From the NCBI RefSeq assembly GCF_033547075.1, contig NZ_CP137891.1, positions 2,046,001 through 2,110,000 of the forward strand: a stretch of DNA of 64,000 bases. The letters run 5' to 3'. The position numbers and the translations under genes were made by a program. The DNA comes from Flavobacterium ardleyense (GTDB lineage Bacteria; Bacteroidota; Bacteroidia; Flavobacteriales; Flavobacteriaceae). The notes under the pieces were generated by a model. The model was not told the DNA's origin, ran no database searches, and saw only the letters and a program-made list of their open reading frames with translations. Shown piece after piece: positions 1-8,048 of the stretch. Positions within the stretch are counted from its first letter, which is position 1; the number at the start of each line of letters is the position of its first letter.

Positions 1-4
1 TTTG

Positions 5-18
5 TTCTATATTTGCAC
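5..18 (+). promoter_or_regulatory. Promoter -7 region of tRNA-His
   Basis: The box TATATTTG at 8-15 matches the Bacteroidetes -7 consensus TAnnTTTG, and the gene starts 18 bases later. The 14 bases at 5-18 are identical to those in front of the tRNA-Ser gene at 7497-7510, which supports a shared tRNA promoter type. The -33 element lies outside the window. Confidence 0.6.
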
Positions 19-32
19 CCAGAAATACACAC

Positions 33-107
33 GGTGGTTGTAGCTCAGCTGGTTAGAGCATCGGTTTGTGGTACCGAGGGTCGCCGGTTCGAACCCGGTC
101 ATCCACC
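33..107 (+). tRNA. tRNA-His (anticodon GTG)
   Basis: The sequence folds as a tRNA: D arm with GCTCAGCTGGTTAGAGC, anticodon stem CGGTT/ACCG around the loop reading GTG, and a T arm with GGTTCGAACCC. The extra 5' G (33) faces the C discriminator (107), as is typical of tRNA-His. One T:T mismatch is seen in the acceptor stem (38/102). No CCA is encoded at the 3' end. Confidence 0.95.
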
Positions 108-113
108 CTGATT

Positions 114-143
114 AAAAGCCTTAAGGAAACTTAAGGCTTTTTC
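114..143 (+). terminator. Rho-independent terminator after tRNA-His
   Basis: AAAAGCCTTAA and TTAAGGCTTTTT form a perfect stem with a 6-base loop and a T-run. It lies 7 bases after the tRNA. Confidence 0.85.
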
Positions 144-222
144 GTATTTATAGGTTTTCGGGATTTTTATTGATGCTGATTTTTTGGCAGCTAATCCCGC
201 TATTCTTTACAATCCGCCTCGG

Positions 223-307
223 GCATTTGCCGTAGCAGTGGCAGGATCCCGATTGCTATCGGGACCTTCGGTCGCTCTTTCCTGCCGCTGCTACCAAAAG
301 GCAAATC
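223..307. repeat. Large imperfect inverted repeat with nested hairpins
   Basis: The outer arms 223-245 and 280-307 pair over about 22 positions with one 5-base bulge (ATTTGCC, GTAGCAG and GGCAGGA with their complements). Inside is a perfect 7-bp hairpin at 247-264 (TCCCGAT/ATCGGGA, loop TGCT) and a small CCTTCGG fold. A 71-codon open frame crossing it has no protein-like character. It looks like a palindromic intergenic repeat (REP/MITE class) rather than a gene. Confidence 0.6.
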
Positions 308-479
308 CCCAAGCCTGGATTTGCGTTTCTATCAGGGCTGAAATGAGCGTGATGAAACATTACTTCGTTTTGTATTGGTGTTTTTTCCATCTAAGGTAAT
401 TTTGTTGGAAGGGTTTAATCTCAGTTGAATTAATGAGGAATCAGTTATTATCGAAGACATTATCCGAAAAGTCCACCCC

Positions 480-509
480 GTCCTTCGGACACCCCTCCGG
501 AAGGAGGGG
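480..509. repeat. Twin GC-rich hairpins (palindromic intergenic unit)
   Basis: Two perfect hairpins sit side by side: GTCC-TTC-GGAC at 480-490 and CCCCTCC-GGAA-GGAGGGG at 492-509. Their high GC stands out from the AT-rich surroundings. No T-run follows, so this is not a standard terminator. Confidence 0.55.
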
Positions 510-586
510 AATGGAATACGAGTAACATTACTTGATTTTTTTTGATTTATGTTGCCATTTCTAGACGGTAGTGTAGCTCCGCTAGT

Positions 587-697
587 GCGAGTGTCTCGCT
601 CGTACAGATAATGTGCTTAAAGCGTAAAGCAAGTATTACATTTTTAAAAGACTTTTGTTGTGCTTTATTTATATGACGGGCACGAGCGGGACGCTCG
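587..697. repeat. Two CGAGCG-type hairpins
   Basis: GCGAG-TGT-CTCGC (587-599) and CGAGCG-GGA-CGCTCG (683-697) are perfect stems about 85 bases apart with related arms. They could be the two ends of one small repeat element whose middle (600-682) is AT-rich and non-coding. Confidence 0.45.
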
Positions 698-790
698 CGC
701 CAGCAACCCTCAATTGCTTACCTATAAATCTTTTTTCAAATTTAAAGTTGACATTGTTTATCAAGAGAATTTGCGAGAGGGATAGTAGTG

Positions 791-920
791 GAAATCCTTT
801 GTTGTAGCGTTGCGGAGCAAAAGCTACAACAAAGATTGGGAACGGATAGCCCGACCTGAGCCACATAACTGTTTCTATTTTGCACAGTCGTTCTGGCGAA
901 GGTCTCGCCCAAAAAAATAC
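791..920 (+). repeat. Dispersed intergenic repeat, copy A
   Basis: It begins with an 11-bp perfect inverted repeat (798-808 with 823-833, core TTTGTTGTAGC), continues through a GCCCGACCTGAGCCA block (849-863), and ends with TCGTTCTGGCGAAGG and CGCCCAAAAAAA. The same order of blocks occurs at 47811-47965, and the hairpin part recurs at 49665-49830 on the other strand. It lies just past the 3' end of the M28 peptidase gene. Short open frames here are not protein-like. Confidence 0.6.
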
Positions 921-1002
921 TATAGCTGTAATTTTGCAAAGAAATATTTTATTGAAATTAGTACAAAAAAAAAGCGCACTTTCGTACGCTTGTAATCTTA
1001 AT

Positions 1003-2022
1003 TTATTGACCGTCTCGATCGACCTTAATTCGGTCTTTTCTATTTGCCAATTCCCAAGCAATTGCAAAAGCCAGTTGAGTACGCTTTTCTAAGGCGTCAT
1101 ACTCGATTTTATCTGGAGTATCGGTTGCTTTGTGATAATCGTCGTGAACGCCATTGAACAAAAATACTGATGGAATGCCGTTTTTAGCAAAATTATAATG
1201 GTCTGAGCGGAAATAATAGCGATTGGGTTCGTCACGGGCATTGAATCGGAAATCCAAATCCATCTTGATATACTTGTCATTAACCTCATTCGTGATGGTA
1301 TGCAACTCTGATGAAAGTCTATCTGAACCAATCACGTAAACGTAATTATTGGTTTTTGGATGCAAATCATCGCGACGACCGATCATATCAATATTGATAT
1401 CGGCAACCGTATTTGCCAGTGGATATAAGGGATTCTCACTATAATATCGCGAACCGTGTAGTCCATGCTCCTCACCTGTAACGTGAAGAAACAGTATAGA
1501 ACGCTTAGGGCCATTTCCATCTTTTTTTGCCTTAGCGAAAGCTTCGGCCATTTCGAGAAGTGCAACAGTTCCAGAGCCATCGTCATCGGCACCATTAAAA
1601 ACTTCGCCGTTTTCGGTACCGATATGATCGTAGTGAGCAGAGATTACAATGATTTCTTCGGGGTGTTCTGAACCTTCGATAAATGCCCAAATGTTCTCAG
1701 AATCTTTAAGTTTTCCTCTCCTACTATTCATGAAGGACGCGGGAACTGACTGATAAAAACTGCTGGCTGCCGGCGGATAGGACACGCCCATCGCTTTGTA
1801 TTGATCAATCAAATATTGACCCGCTCGCTTTTGACCAGGCTCGCCGGTTTGTCGACCTTCCATGGTATCATCAGCGACAATATATAAATGTGTTTTAAGA
1901 TCGGTAGCAGTAATTGTTTTTAGGTACTTTTCAGGGCTGCTTTTAAGCCCTTTTTCAGCTTGTTGCGCTCCCGAGCAGGAAAATATCATAAGTGCGGATA
2001 GCAGTAAAATCGATTTCTTCAT
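1003..2022 (-). CDS. M28-family zinc aminopeptidase, lipoprotein
   Basis: A 339-residue zinc exopeptidase. Starting at the ATG 2020-2022 gives a clean lipoprotein signal (MKKSILLLSALMIFSC, lipid Cys16); an upstream in-frame start would add 12 unneeded residues. Metal-site motifs of family M28 are in order: SAHYDH (His130, Asp132), GADDDGSG (Asp147), TGEEHG (Glu184/185), NIDMIG (Asp212) and DDYHKATDT (His297). M28 enzymes remove N-terminal residues from peptides; as a lipoprotein it should act in the periplasm or on the surface. The exact substrate cannot be read from the sequence. Its 3' end is followed by an intergenic repeat rather than a clear terminator. Confidence 0.9.
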   Translation of the reverse strand: MKKSILLLSALMIFSCSGAQQAEKGLKSSPEKYLKTITATDLKTHLYIVADDTMEGRQTGEPGQKRAGQYLIDQYKAMGVSYPPAASSFYQSVPASFMNSRRGKLKDSENIWAFIEGSEHPEEIIVISAHYDHIGTENGEVFNGADDDGSGTVALLEMAEAFAKAKKDGNGPKRSILFLHVTGEEHGLHGSRYYSENPLYPLANTVADINIDMIGRRDDLHPKTNNYVYVIGSDRLSSELHTITNEVNDKYIKMDLDFRFNARDEPNRYYFRSDHYNFAKNGIPSVFLFNGVHDDYHKATDTPDKIEYDALEKRTQLAFAIAWELANRKDRIKVDRDGQ

Positions 2023-2085
2023 AGAAAAATAGTAAAATATTTCAGGTTTAAATTTCAAATATAAGTTTAAAAGTGTTGGGAATAC

Positions 2086-2859
2086 TTATTTTAATATTTC
2101 GCTAAGGAAAAGTTTTGCATGATTCCAAGATCTATCGGCGGCGACCTTATTATAAGCAGCACCCGAAGCTTTATTGTTTCCGGCCTCTGGCTCTGTAAAG
2201 GCGTGCACCGCATCAGAATATGAGATCATCTGCCAGTCGGCTTTGCGAGTGTTTAGCGAATTTATACATCCTTTGATATCTGCTTCTGCGACATAAGGAT
2301 CATCGGCTCCATGGAGAATTAGAACTTTTGGCGAAATAAGACCTGACTGTTCAATCTTGTCGGCCATTAATCCACCGTGAAAAGACACTACTCCCTTTAA
2401 ATTCAGATTTGCGTAAGCAGCTTCGATAGCCCCTGTACCACCAAAACAATAGCCGAAAATTGCAATATTATCAGGGTTAGCGCCACTTTTGATAAGTTCG
2501 TTGAGAGCCAAAACGATTCGGTTTTGGTATTCTAAGGGATTTGATTTATAATATCCAGAAATTTTTCCAGCTTCGTCGGTGTTTTTCGGATAATTTCCTT
2601 TTCCATAAATATCGGCAACAAAAGCGATGTATCCTAACTTTGATAATTCAGTTGCAACATTTTTTGAGTGATTATCTATTCCTTTCCAAGCCGGCAGGAT
2701 TAAGACAGCGGGATTGTTGGTAGTTTTTTTGGCTGGTTTAATCGCCAATCCTTTAAGTTCTTGATTGCCATCTTTGTATGCTACCTCTTTAAGTTGGGCA
2801 TTGCTTTGTACACTCATAAGTACTACAAATGTAAGCGGGAGTAATTTTTTTAATATCAT
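2086..2859 (-). CDS. Dienelactone hydrolase family protein, exported
   Basis: A 257-residue alpha/beta hydrolase with a Sec signal peptide (residues 1-21, ending SNAQ). The nucleophile elbow is GYCFGG, with Cys138 as nucleophile as in dienelactone hydrolase, followed by HGADDPY (Asp186/187) and DAVHAFTEP (His219), giving the Cys-Asp-His triad in the usual spacing. Length is normal for the family plus a signal. It probably hydrolyses an ester or lactone in the periplasm; the natural substrate is unknown, and many Bacteroidetes carry such a gene outside aromatic pathways. It lies 63 bases upstream of the peptidase gene and 65 bases downstream of the flavoprotein gene, all on the same strand. 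Confidence 0.88.
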   Translation of the reverse strand: MILKKLLPLTFVVLMSVQSNAQLKEVAYKDGNQELKGLAIKPAKKTTNNPAVLILPAWKGIDNHSKNVATELSKLGYIAFVADIYGKGNYPKNTDEAGKISGYYKSNPLEYQNRIVLALNELIKSGANPDNIAIFGYCFGGTGAIEAAYANLNLKGVVSFHGGLMADKIEQSGLISPKVLILHGADDPYVAEADIKGCINSLNTRKADWQMISYSDAVHAFTEPEAGNNKASGAAYNKVAADRSWNHAKLFLSEILK

Positions 2860-2924
2860 AACATCAGGTTTTAAATATTGACAGTATGAATTTAAACAAA
2901 AAAAAGGAAGTTGGTAATAAGAGT

Positions 2925-3848
2925 TTAGATTTTTACAAATTCATTATGTAATTCGTCTACAAAATCTTGATTAATTGTAAATCCAGCAGTTGTTCCAGAA
3001 GCTGATGCCACAGAAAGTGCGCGGTGTTGTGCTGTGCAATCGCCTGCCGCATAAATATTTTGATGAGATGTTCTAAAGGTAGGGTCAACTTGAATATGTC
3101 CTGAGTCTGTGAATTTTAATCCTAACTGCTCAGCAATATCTGATTTTTGCTCGAAAGGAACAGATGCGTACATATAGGGAACATCTAAAGAACTTCCGTC
3201 ACTGAAATTTATTTGAGAAAGATCACCATTCTTGTGGGTCAATGACGTAACCTTAGTTTCGATAAGTTGTATTTTTCTAAGTTTTAACGCAGCCATTTGC
3301 TCATCGTTTAACTCAGATTTCCCATCGGTTACTATTATTAAATCCTTGGTCCAATTGGTAAGTAAGATACTTAAATCGTGAGCTGCATCGCCATTGGCGT
3401 AAATAGCAGTTTTTTGATCTCTGGCTTCATAACCGTGGCAGTAAGGACAACTTAAGATAGTTTTTCCCCAGCATTCTTCCATGCCAGAAATCTCGGGCAG
3501 CACATCTTTTAGCCCTGTTGCAATTAAAATTGATTTGGCCGTAAATTTCCCCAATGACTTTGTTAGAACTTCAAATTTGTGTTCGATTACCTTTACTTCG
3601 AGAACTTCGTCCAAGAAAAAATCAACTAAATTATATTTCGCAATATCATTTTTGGTATTCTTAATTATAGTTGCTGGATTTTGCCCGTCGTTGGTTGAGA
3701 GGTTATACGATTTTAAAACATTGCGATTGCAAGGATTTTCAGTGTCGAAAACCGCAACCGTTCTTAGAGATCTAGCTAATGTTAGAGCAGCAGATAAACC
3801 CGCAATACTTCCTCCAATGATTATAGTGTCGAAAATTTTGCGGGTCAT
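2925..3848 (-). CDS. Thioredoxin-reductase-like FAD/NAD(P) oxidoreductase
   Basis: A 307-residue two-dinucleotide-fold flavoprotein. The FAD site GGSIAG is at residues 12-17, the redox pair CPYC at 134-137 lies inside the NAD(P) domain, and the C-terminal FAD signature YAAGDCTAQHRAL is near residue 270. The order matches thioredoxin reductase, but the gene is not beside a thioredoxin. The sequence after CPYC (HGYEARD) is common in the branch often labelled pyridine nucleotide-disulfide oxidoreductase, so the partner may differ from thioredoxin. Cytosolic; no signal peptide. Confidence 0.88.
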   Translation of the reverse strand: MTRKIFDTIIIGGSIAGLSAALTLARSLRTVAVFDTENPCNRNVLKSYNLSTNDGQNPATIIKNTKNDIAKYNLVDFFLDEVLEVKVIEHKFEVLTKSLGKFTAKSILIATGLKDVLPEISGMEECWGKTILSCPYCHGYEARDQKTAIYANGDAAHDLSILLTNWTKDLIIVTDGKSELNDEQMAALKLRKIQLIETKVTSLTHKNGDLSQINFSDGSSLDVPYMYASVPFEQKSDIAEQLGLKFTDSGHIQVDPTFRTSHQNIYAAGDCTAQHRALSVASASGTTAGFTINQDFVDELHNEFVKI

Positions 3849-3874
3849 AGTAGTTGAATTGATATGAGTTTTAC

Positions 3875-4324
3875 TTATATATTAAGTAAAAAGGTTTCTT
3901 TATTAAGTCCTGAACTGTGAAATTGGAAATTAGTATTTACAACGTCATTCAAAACCTTCTTTAGATTAGCAAAATTGTTTGGCTTGCGAATATATATATT
4001 GGCGCCATTTACAAAAGTATCCTCAATATCTCTATCTGTTGAAGATGTAGAATATATTGCAATACTTAAATTATTATATTTTGGATCTTTGCGAATATCC
4101 ATTAAACATTCGACACCTGATTTATAGGGCATATTTAAATCTAAAAAGAGTATATCTGGTGTTTTGTTATCAGTACTGTTAAGGTAATCAATAAGACCTC
4201 TACCATCTTCAAGGCAGGTTAGCCTTGTTCCTATTTTTAGCTCACTTATAGCATCAGTAAACGTGCTGCGATCATCAGCATCATCATCAACGAGCAATAT
4301 TTCAATTATTGGTTTAGTATTCAT
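3875..4324 (-). CDS. Single-domain response regulator (Rcp1-like)
   Basis: A 149-residue receiver domain without an output domain. The acidic pocket VDDDADD (residues 12-18), phosphoacceptor Asp62 in LFLDLNMP, the STSS switch region (92-95) and Lys114 in RKP are all present. Such stand-alone receivers typically pair with phytochrome-like or PAS/GAF kinases, and the gene directly downstream of the histidine kinase (104 bases, same strand) fits that. It probably relays phosphate to a partner protein rather than binding DNA. Confidence 0.92.
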   Translation of the reverse strand: MNTKPIIEILLVDDDADDRSTFTDAISELKIGTRLTCLEDGRGLIDYLNSTDNKTPDILFLDLNMPYKSGVECLMDIRKDPKYNNLSIAIYSTSSTDRDIEDTFVNGANIYIRKPNNFANLKKVLNDVVNTNFQFHSSGLNKETFLLNI

Positions 4325-4428
4325 TTAGTTGTAACTAATTATCTGTTATAAAAATAATTTTAGATCAATATTGTATGCTCAAGAGCACGCTATAAAGGTT
4401 ATTTATTTCATAGAAGCTGTCCTCCACT

Positions 4429-7122
4429 TTATGTATTAGTAGGAACAAATATACAAAAGTTTGAACCTTTTCCTACTTGCGACTTTACTTTGATGTATCC
4501 TTTATGATTTTGGGCAATTTTTTTACAGATAGCCAGTCCGATTCCTGTTCCTTCATATTCATTTTTACCGTGAAGACGCTGGAATAGTTCAAAAATTTTA
4601 CTTTCATATTGTTGGTCAAAGCCGATTCCGTTGTCGCCGACACATATTTTCCACATTTTGCGCTTCGTATCTTGCTCATCAACAATCTTCTCGGCTTTAA
4701 TAGTTATAATTGGATCTAAATCAGCTTTTTGGTATTTAATTCCATTCGCAATTAAATTTTGCAACAGTTGATGAAATTGCAGTGGAATGACGTTTAATGT
4801 TGGCAAACTATCGGAAATAATGGTTGTATTTGTGCTATAAATTTTTTCTTCCAAGTCAATTTTTATATCATCAATAATTGAGTTAAGGTTGGTGCGTTTA
4901 AAGTCCATACCATTCTCATCAGAGGTGGAATAGGTTAGGAGAGCTTGAATAAGATTCTGCATCCGTCCTGCAGCATTGCGCACTGTATTGAAATATTTGA
5001 CTGAAACAGCAGACAAGTTTTTTTCGTCTTCTTCCAAAATTCTGCCTGTAAACAACTGAATTTTGCGCAAAGGTTCTTGTAGGTCATGAGATGCGATATA
5101 ATTAAAAGACTGCAGCTCTCGATTATTATATTTAAGTTCCCGATTTTTTTCTTCCAAAATACTTTCGTTAATCTGTCGCTGTAATTCAAGTTCTATACGC
5201 TTAGAAGCAATATGAACGAAGGAGTTTACAAAACTGAGATTTTCAATTTTTGTTCCATGCACCACTGATATCAATCCGATGCATTTTTTGTTTTGGTTGA
5301 ATAGAGGATAACCCAAATAACCTTCGGCATTTAATTCAACTAAAATATCACTATTTGGAAAAAGGTCGCGAATAGCATGCGTCTGCATATAAGGAACACC
5401 TTTCAGGATTTTCTGGCACGGTCCATTGTCAACTTTATATTTTAGATTTTTGATCAACTCCCCTTTGGAAGCAACCGAAAAACATTTGATAGATTTGCCA
5501 TCATCATCGTGAACTACTTCGCCAAGCAAAATATAATCCATTCCTGTACGCTGTGAAAGCTCCATTACTAGCGAATCGAAAAATTCCTGTCCTGTTTTAT
5601 AGGAAGAGAAGCTATCTGAAAATTCCTGAAGTATTCGCTCCTCAAATGCTAGGTTTTTTGCGGTCAATAATTCGTTAGAATGTTTTAATTGTTGCTCTGC
5701 TATCTTTTCGTCAGTTACTATTTTTACAATTACAGTAACAGAATTGTCAACTTTAGACATTACACTATTTATCCACATTGACTTTCCGTCAAGAGTATAT
5801 TCTAAATCGTAATGTAGTGGCTCGGCAGTTGTCATGCATTTTAGAAACAGCTCAAAAACTCCATCTTCAAACATCTCAGGATATACCTCTTTGCAAGTTT
5901 TGCCTACAACATTTTGATGTTTAATATTAAACATTTTAGGAATCTCATCATTTGAATAAGTAATTAGAAAGTCTACTATCTTTCCTCCTTCAAAAATAGC
6001 TTCGTAGCGGGCAATTCCGTAACGTGTAGAATTTAATATAGAATTTAGTAGTGCTTGCGATTGTTGGAGTTCATATGTCTTTTCGGCAACCTGTATTTCT
6101 AATGCTTTAGAAAAGTCTCGTTCTGATTTTAATAATTTTGTCTTTGTAATATCCTCAATTGCAACTAGAATTAGCATGTCTTTTTTATCCTCACTAAGTA
6201 TTTGTCGAGCATTGAGCATTAAAGTTCGCTTCTTATTGCCTCGCAGCGCAAGAGTTATTTTGTAAGACTCAATTATATGATGTTTGGGTAATATTTTTTC
6301 GAAGAGTGACCTTAATTCCGTGAAATCCCACTGATTATCATTTATTTCGAAAAAGGATTTTGAAATAATCTCATCATGCAAGGTATCAAAACATCGATGA
6401 AACGCGTCATTAGCAGTTATAATTCTAAAATCCTTATTCAAAACAAGCAGGCCTTCCCGCACTGTCTGCATTATCGATTCACTGTAGGTGCGAGCGGCAA
6501 CTAATTGATCACTCTGTTCTACAATAAACTCGTCTTTTAATTGATTATCATCCAAAATTTCCGCAACAATGTGGGTTGTATCGGTACCTTGATGTGATGG
6601 CAAGCTAGCTGGAGATTCTTTCGCGATTTGCAGTGTAACGAGGTAATTTTTTTTAGCATTTACAAAGTATGGAATTACATTTAGAAATGCATTTTTCTGG
6701 CTTTCGCCAAAATTAATTTTGATATCTGCCAAAGGCTTCAACGAATTAGCACAAATTGTTAGGCAGTCCACTATTTGAACTATTAAATCATTTGAATAGT
6801 TTAATGAAATTATAAGATTATTCTCAAAAACACTTCCTTCGCAGAATAGTGAAACATTACCTTGAATCAGAAATGCTTCAAATTTTTGGTTGAAAGCAAA
6901 TGCGATCGAATCGCCGGCGAGTTGAGATTTCTCACTTACTCCTACCAGATTATCGAAATTGCTTTCTTCTAAACCCTTGCTACCAAAGGCATGTTTCAAC
7001 ATTTCTTCAAATACTTTTATCTCGGAAGCACTACTTGTGATGTCGGTGCAATATATTTCTTTTAGATCTTTGAGCATTTTGTGAAAACGATTTTTTATTT
7101 TTTGTAAAGTCGATTGAACCAA
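4429..7122 (-). CDS. PAS/GAF sensor histidine kinase
   Basis: An 897-residue kinase without transmembrane segments, so probably cytosolic. From N to C: an undefined alpha/beta region (1-185), a PAS domain (about 215-330), a coiled coil, a second PAS (about 355-480), a GAF domain (about 490-650), a dimerisation domain with the phosphoacceptor His679 in SHDLQEPLRK, and a C-terminal HATPase with N box (NLIANGIKYQ), GDNGIGF and GTGIGLAICKK. The HDLQEPLRK box is typical of phytochrome-like kinases, but no chromophore cysteine is obvious. The start used is the first ATG; the ATG 15 codons later (MLKDLKEIY) is an alternative. The neighbouring receiver is the likely phosphate acceptor. Confidence 0.9.
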   Translation of the reverse strand: MVQSTLQKIKNRFHKMLKDLKEIYCTDITSSASEIKVFEEMLKHAFGSKGLEESNFDNLVGVSEKSQLAGDSIAFAFNQKFEAFLIQGNVSLFCEGSVFENNLIISLNYSNDLIVQIVDCLTICANSLKPLADIKINFGESQKNAFLNVIPYFVNAKKNYLVTLQIAKESPASLPSHQGTDTTHIVAEILDDNQLKDEFIVEQSDQLVAARTYSESIMQTVREGLLVLNKDFRIITANDAFHRCFDTLHDEIISKSFFEINDNQWDFTELRSLFEKILPKHHIIESYKITLALRGNKKRTLMLNARQILSEDKKDMLILVAIEDITKTKLLKSERDFSKALEIQVAEKTYELQQSQALLNSILNSTRYGIARYEAIFEGGKIVDFLITYSNDEIPKMFNIKHQNVVGKTCKEVYPEMFEDGVFELFLKCMTTAEPLHYDLEYTLDGKSMWINSVMSKVDNSVTVIVKIVTDEKIAEQQLKHSNELLTAKNLAFEERILQEFSDSFSSYKTGQEFFDSLVMELSQRTGMDYILLGEVVHDDDGKSIKCFSVASKGELIKNLKYKVDNGPCQKILKGVPYMQTHAIRDLFPNSDILVELNAEGYLGYPLFNQNKKCIGLISVVHGTKIENLSFVNSFVHIASKRIELELQRQINESILEEKNRELKYNNRELQSFNYIASHDLQEPLRKIQLFTGRILEEDEKNLSAVSVKYFNTVRNAAGRMQNLIQALLTYSTSDENGMDFKRTNLNSIIDDIKIDLEEKIYSTNTTIISDSLPTLNVIPLQFHQLLQNLIANGIKYQKADLDPIITIKAEKIVDEQDTKRKMWKICVGDNGIGFDQQYESKIFELFQRLHGKNEYEGTGIGLAICKKIAQNHKGYIKVKSQVGKGSNFCIFVPTNT

Positions 7123-7496
7123 ATATACAATTTAGTTGAGACTAAGATTAGGTTGATGTAGTTAGATTTTATCTTCTTAAGCGTTACCATCAAATGAAAG
7201 TCACGAATTTTCTAAGTATTAAAATCTTTATCTGGTAGTTTAGGATATTTGATAATTATAATTTCTGCAAAATCACGTGTGTAAATTATCGAGATATTCT
7301 AAAAATAGATCTAAATTTACGAAATTTCAAGTTAGTTGAGATTTATGATTTCGTGAAGATAGCACTGTTGAGGTATTAATTACTTGATGCTAAGAAATTT
7401 AAGTAGTGGTACTGACAGCGGGCCAAAGAGTAAAAAAATAATTATTAAAAATAGTTGATTTTTTTTGCTCAAAAAGTTTTTAGAAGTCAAAAAAGG
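7123..7496. other. Intergenic, no gene seen
   Basis: About 370 AT-rich bases between the kinase start and the tRNA-Ser promoter. A minus-strand open frame that crosses the tRNA is an antisense artefact. I see no RNA signature or strong hairpin here. Confidence 0.6.
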
Positions 7497-7510
7497 TTCT
7501 ATATTTGCAC
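7497..7510 (+). promoter_or_regulatory. Promoter -7 region of tRNA-Ser
   Basis: TATATTTG at 7500-7507, within 14 bases identical to the tRNA-His promoter at 5-18. The tRNA begins 31 bases after the box. No TTG is seen at -33. Confidence 0.6.
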
Positions 7511-7538
7511 TCGCAATCAGCAATGATAGCAACAGACT

Positions 7539-7623
7539 GGAGAAATGGCAGAGCGGTCGAATGCGGCAGTCTTGAAAACTGTTGACTGTAACAGGTCCGG
7601 GGGTTCGAATCCCTCTTTCTCCG
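7539..7623 (+). tRNA. tRNA-Ser (anticodon TGA), integration target
   Basis: The acceptor stem GGAGAAA/TTTCTCC has a G discriminator (7623). The anticodon loop CTTGAAA reads TGA, and a long variable arm (GTTGACTGTAACAGG region) and a GGTTCGAATCC T arm are present; the 85-base length fits a class II tRNA. The last 13 bases plus the downstream terminator are duplicated at 27711-27762, showing that the 3' end is the attachment site of the mobile element. The gene stays intact. Confidence 0.97.
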
Positions 7624-7662
7624 CACAAAAGCCCCGAAACACTAGTGTTTACGGGGCTTTTC
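7611..7662 (+). repeat. attL core, tRNA-Ser 3' end
   Basis: Identical over 52 bases to 27711-27762. Upstream of 7611 the two copies diverge (the distal copy reads AGGTTCAAAA instead of GGGTTCGAAT), so crossover occurred within or next to this core. Confidence 0.92.
7626..7661 (+). terminator. Terminator of tRNA-Ser
   Basis: AAAAGCCCCG and CGGGGCTTTT form a strong stem, extended inward by AAACACT/AGTGTTT. An exact second copy is at 27726-27761 as part of attR. Confidence 0.85.
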
Positions 7663-7667
7663 ATTTA

Positions 7668-7691
7668 TGGGTGTCGAATTAGGTGTTGTAT
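7668..7691 (+). repeat. Subterminal direct repeat, left copy (possible integrase arm site)
   Basis: A 24-base sequence centred on GGTGTCGAATTAGGTGTT occurs exactly here and at 27573-27596, in the same orientation and inside both ends of the element. It is not part of the 52-bp core. Exact subterminal repeats like this suit arm-type binding sites for the integrase or excisionase. Confidence 0.55.
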
Positions 7692-8048
7692 TGCACCTTT
7701 TTAATTTTTACGCATCAGACAAAATTCTCCAAGTAATCTGAGTTTACAATTAAAGATTTTATTTTGTCAAGTTATTTTCTCTCGCATTTTACTGATATTC
7801 CTCCATTACTATTATCGCCTATTTAATTTAGGAGACTATAATTACCAAAATTCAATTCGAGATTTTATCGAAAATGCTGTTTTCTTTATGATTGTTAGGC
7901 ATTCAAAAGCGAAGGATAGGTAAGTTTCTTGCTTTAATTTCTTTTGTTACCATCTACTAAAATTTGGACGATTATTTATATAAAAGATTGTGTTAAAAAT
8001 CCTATTTTTACTGATTACCTAATCTTACAAAAATTACCCAACTATACA

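Noticed and set aside
184..399. 71-codon frame
   Set aside because: It lies over a nested inverted repeat and has no protein-like composition.
669..1067. 132-codon minus-strand frame next to the M28 gene
   Set aside because: It overlaps the dispersed repeat and the 3' end of the peptidase gene in another frame.
7380..7664. Minus-strand frame with [11 protein letters not shown]
   Set aside because: It is the antisense of tRNA-Ser and its terminator, a well-known false protein pattern; no independent coding support.
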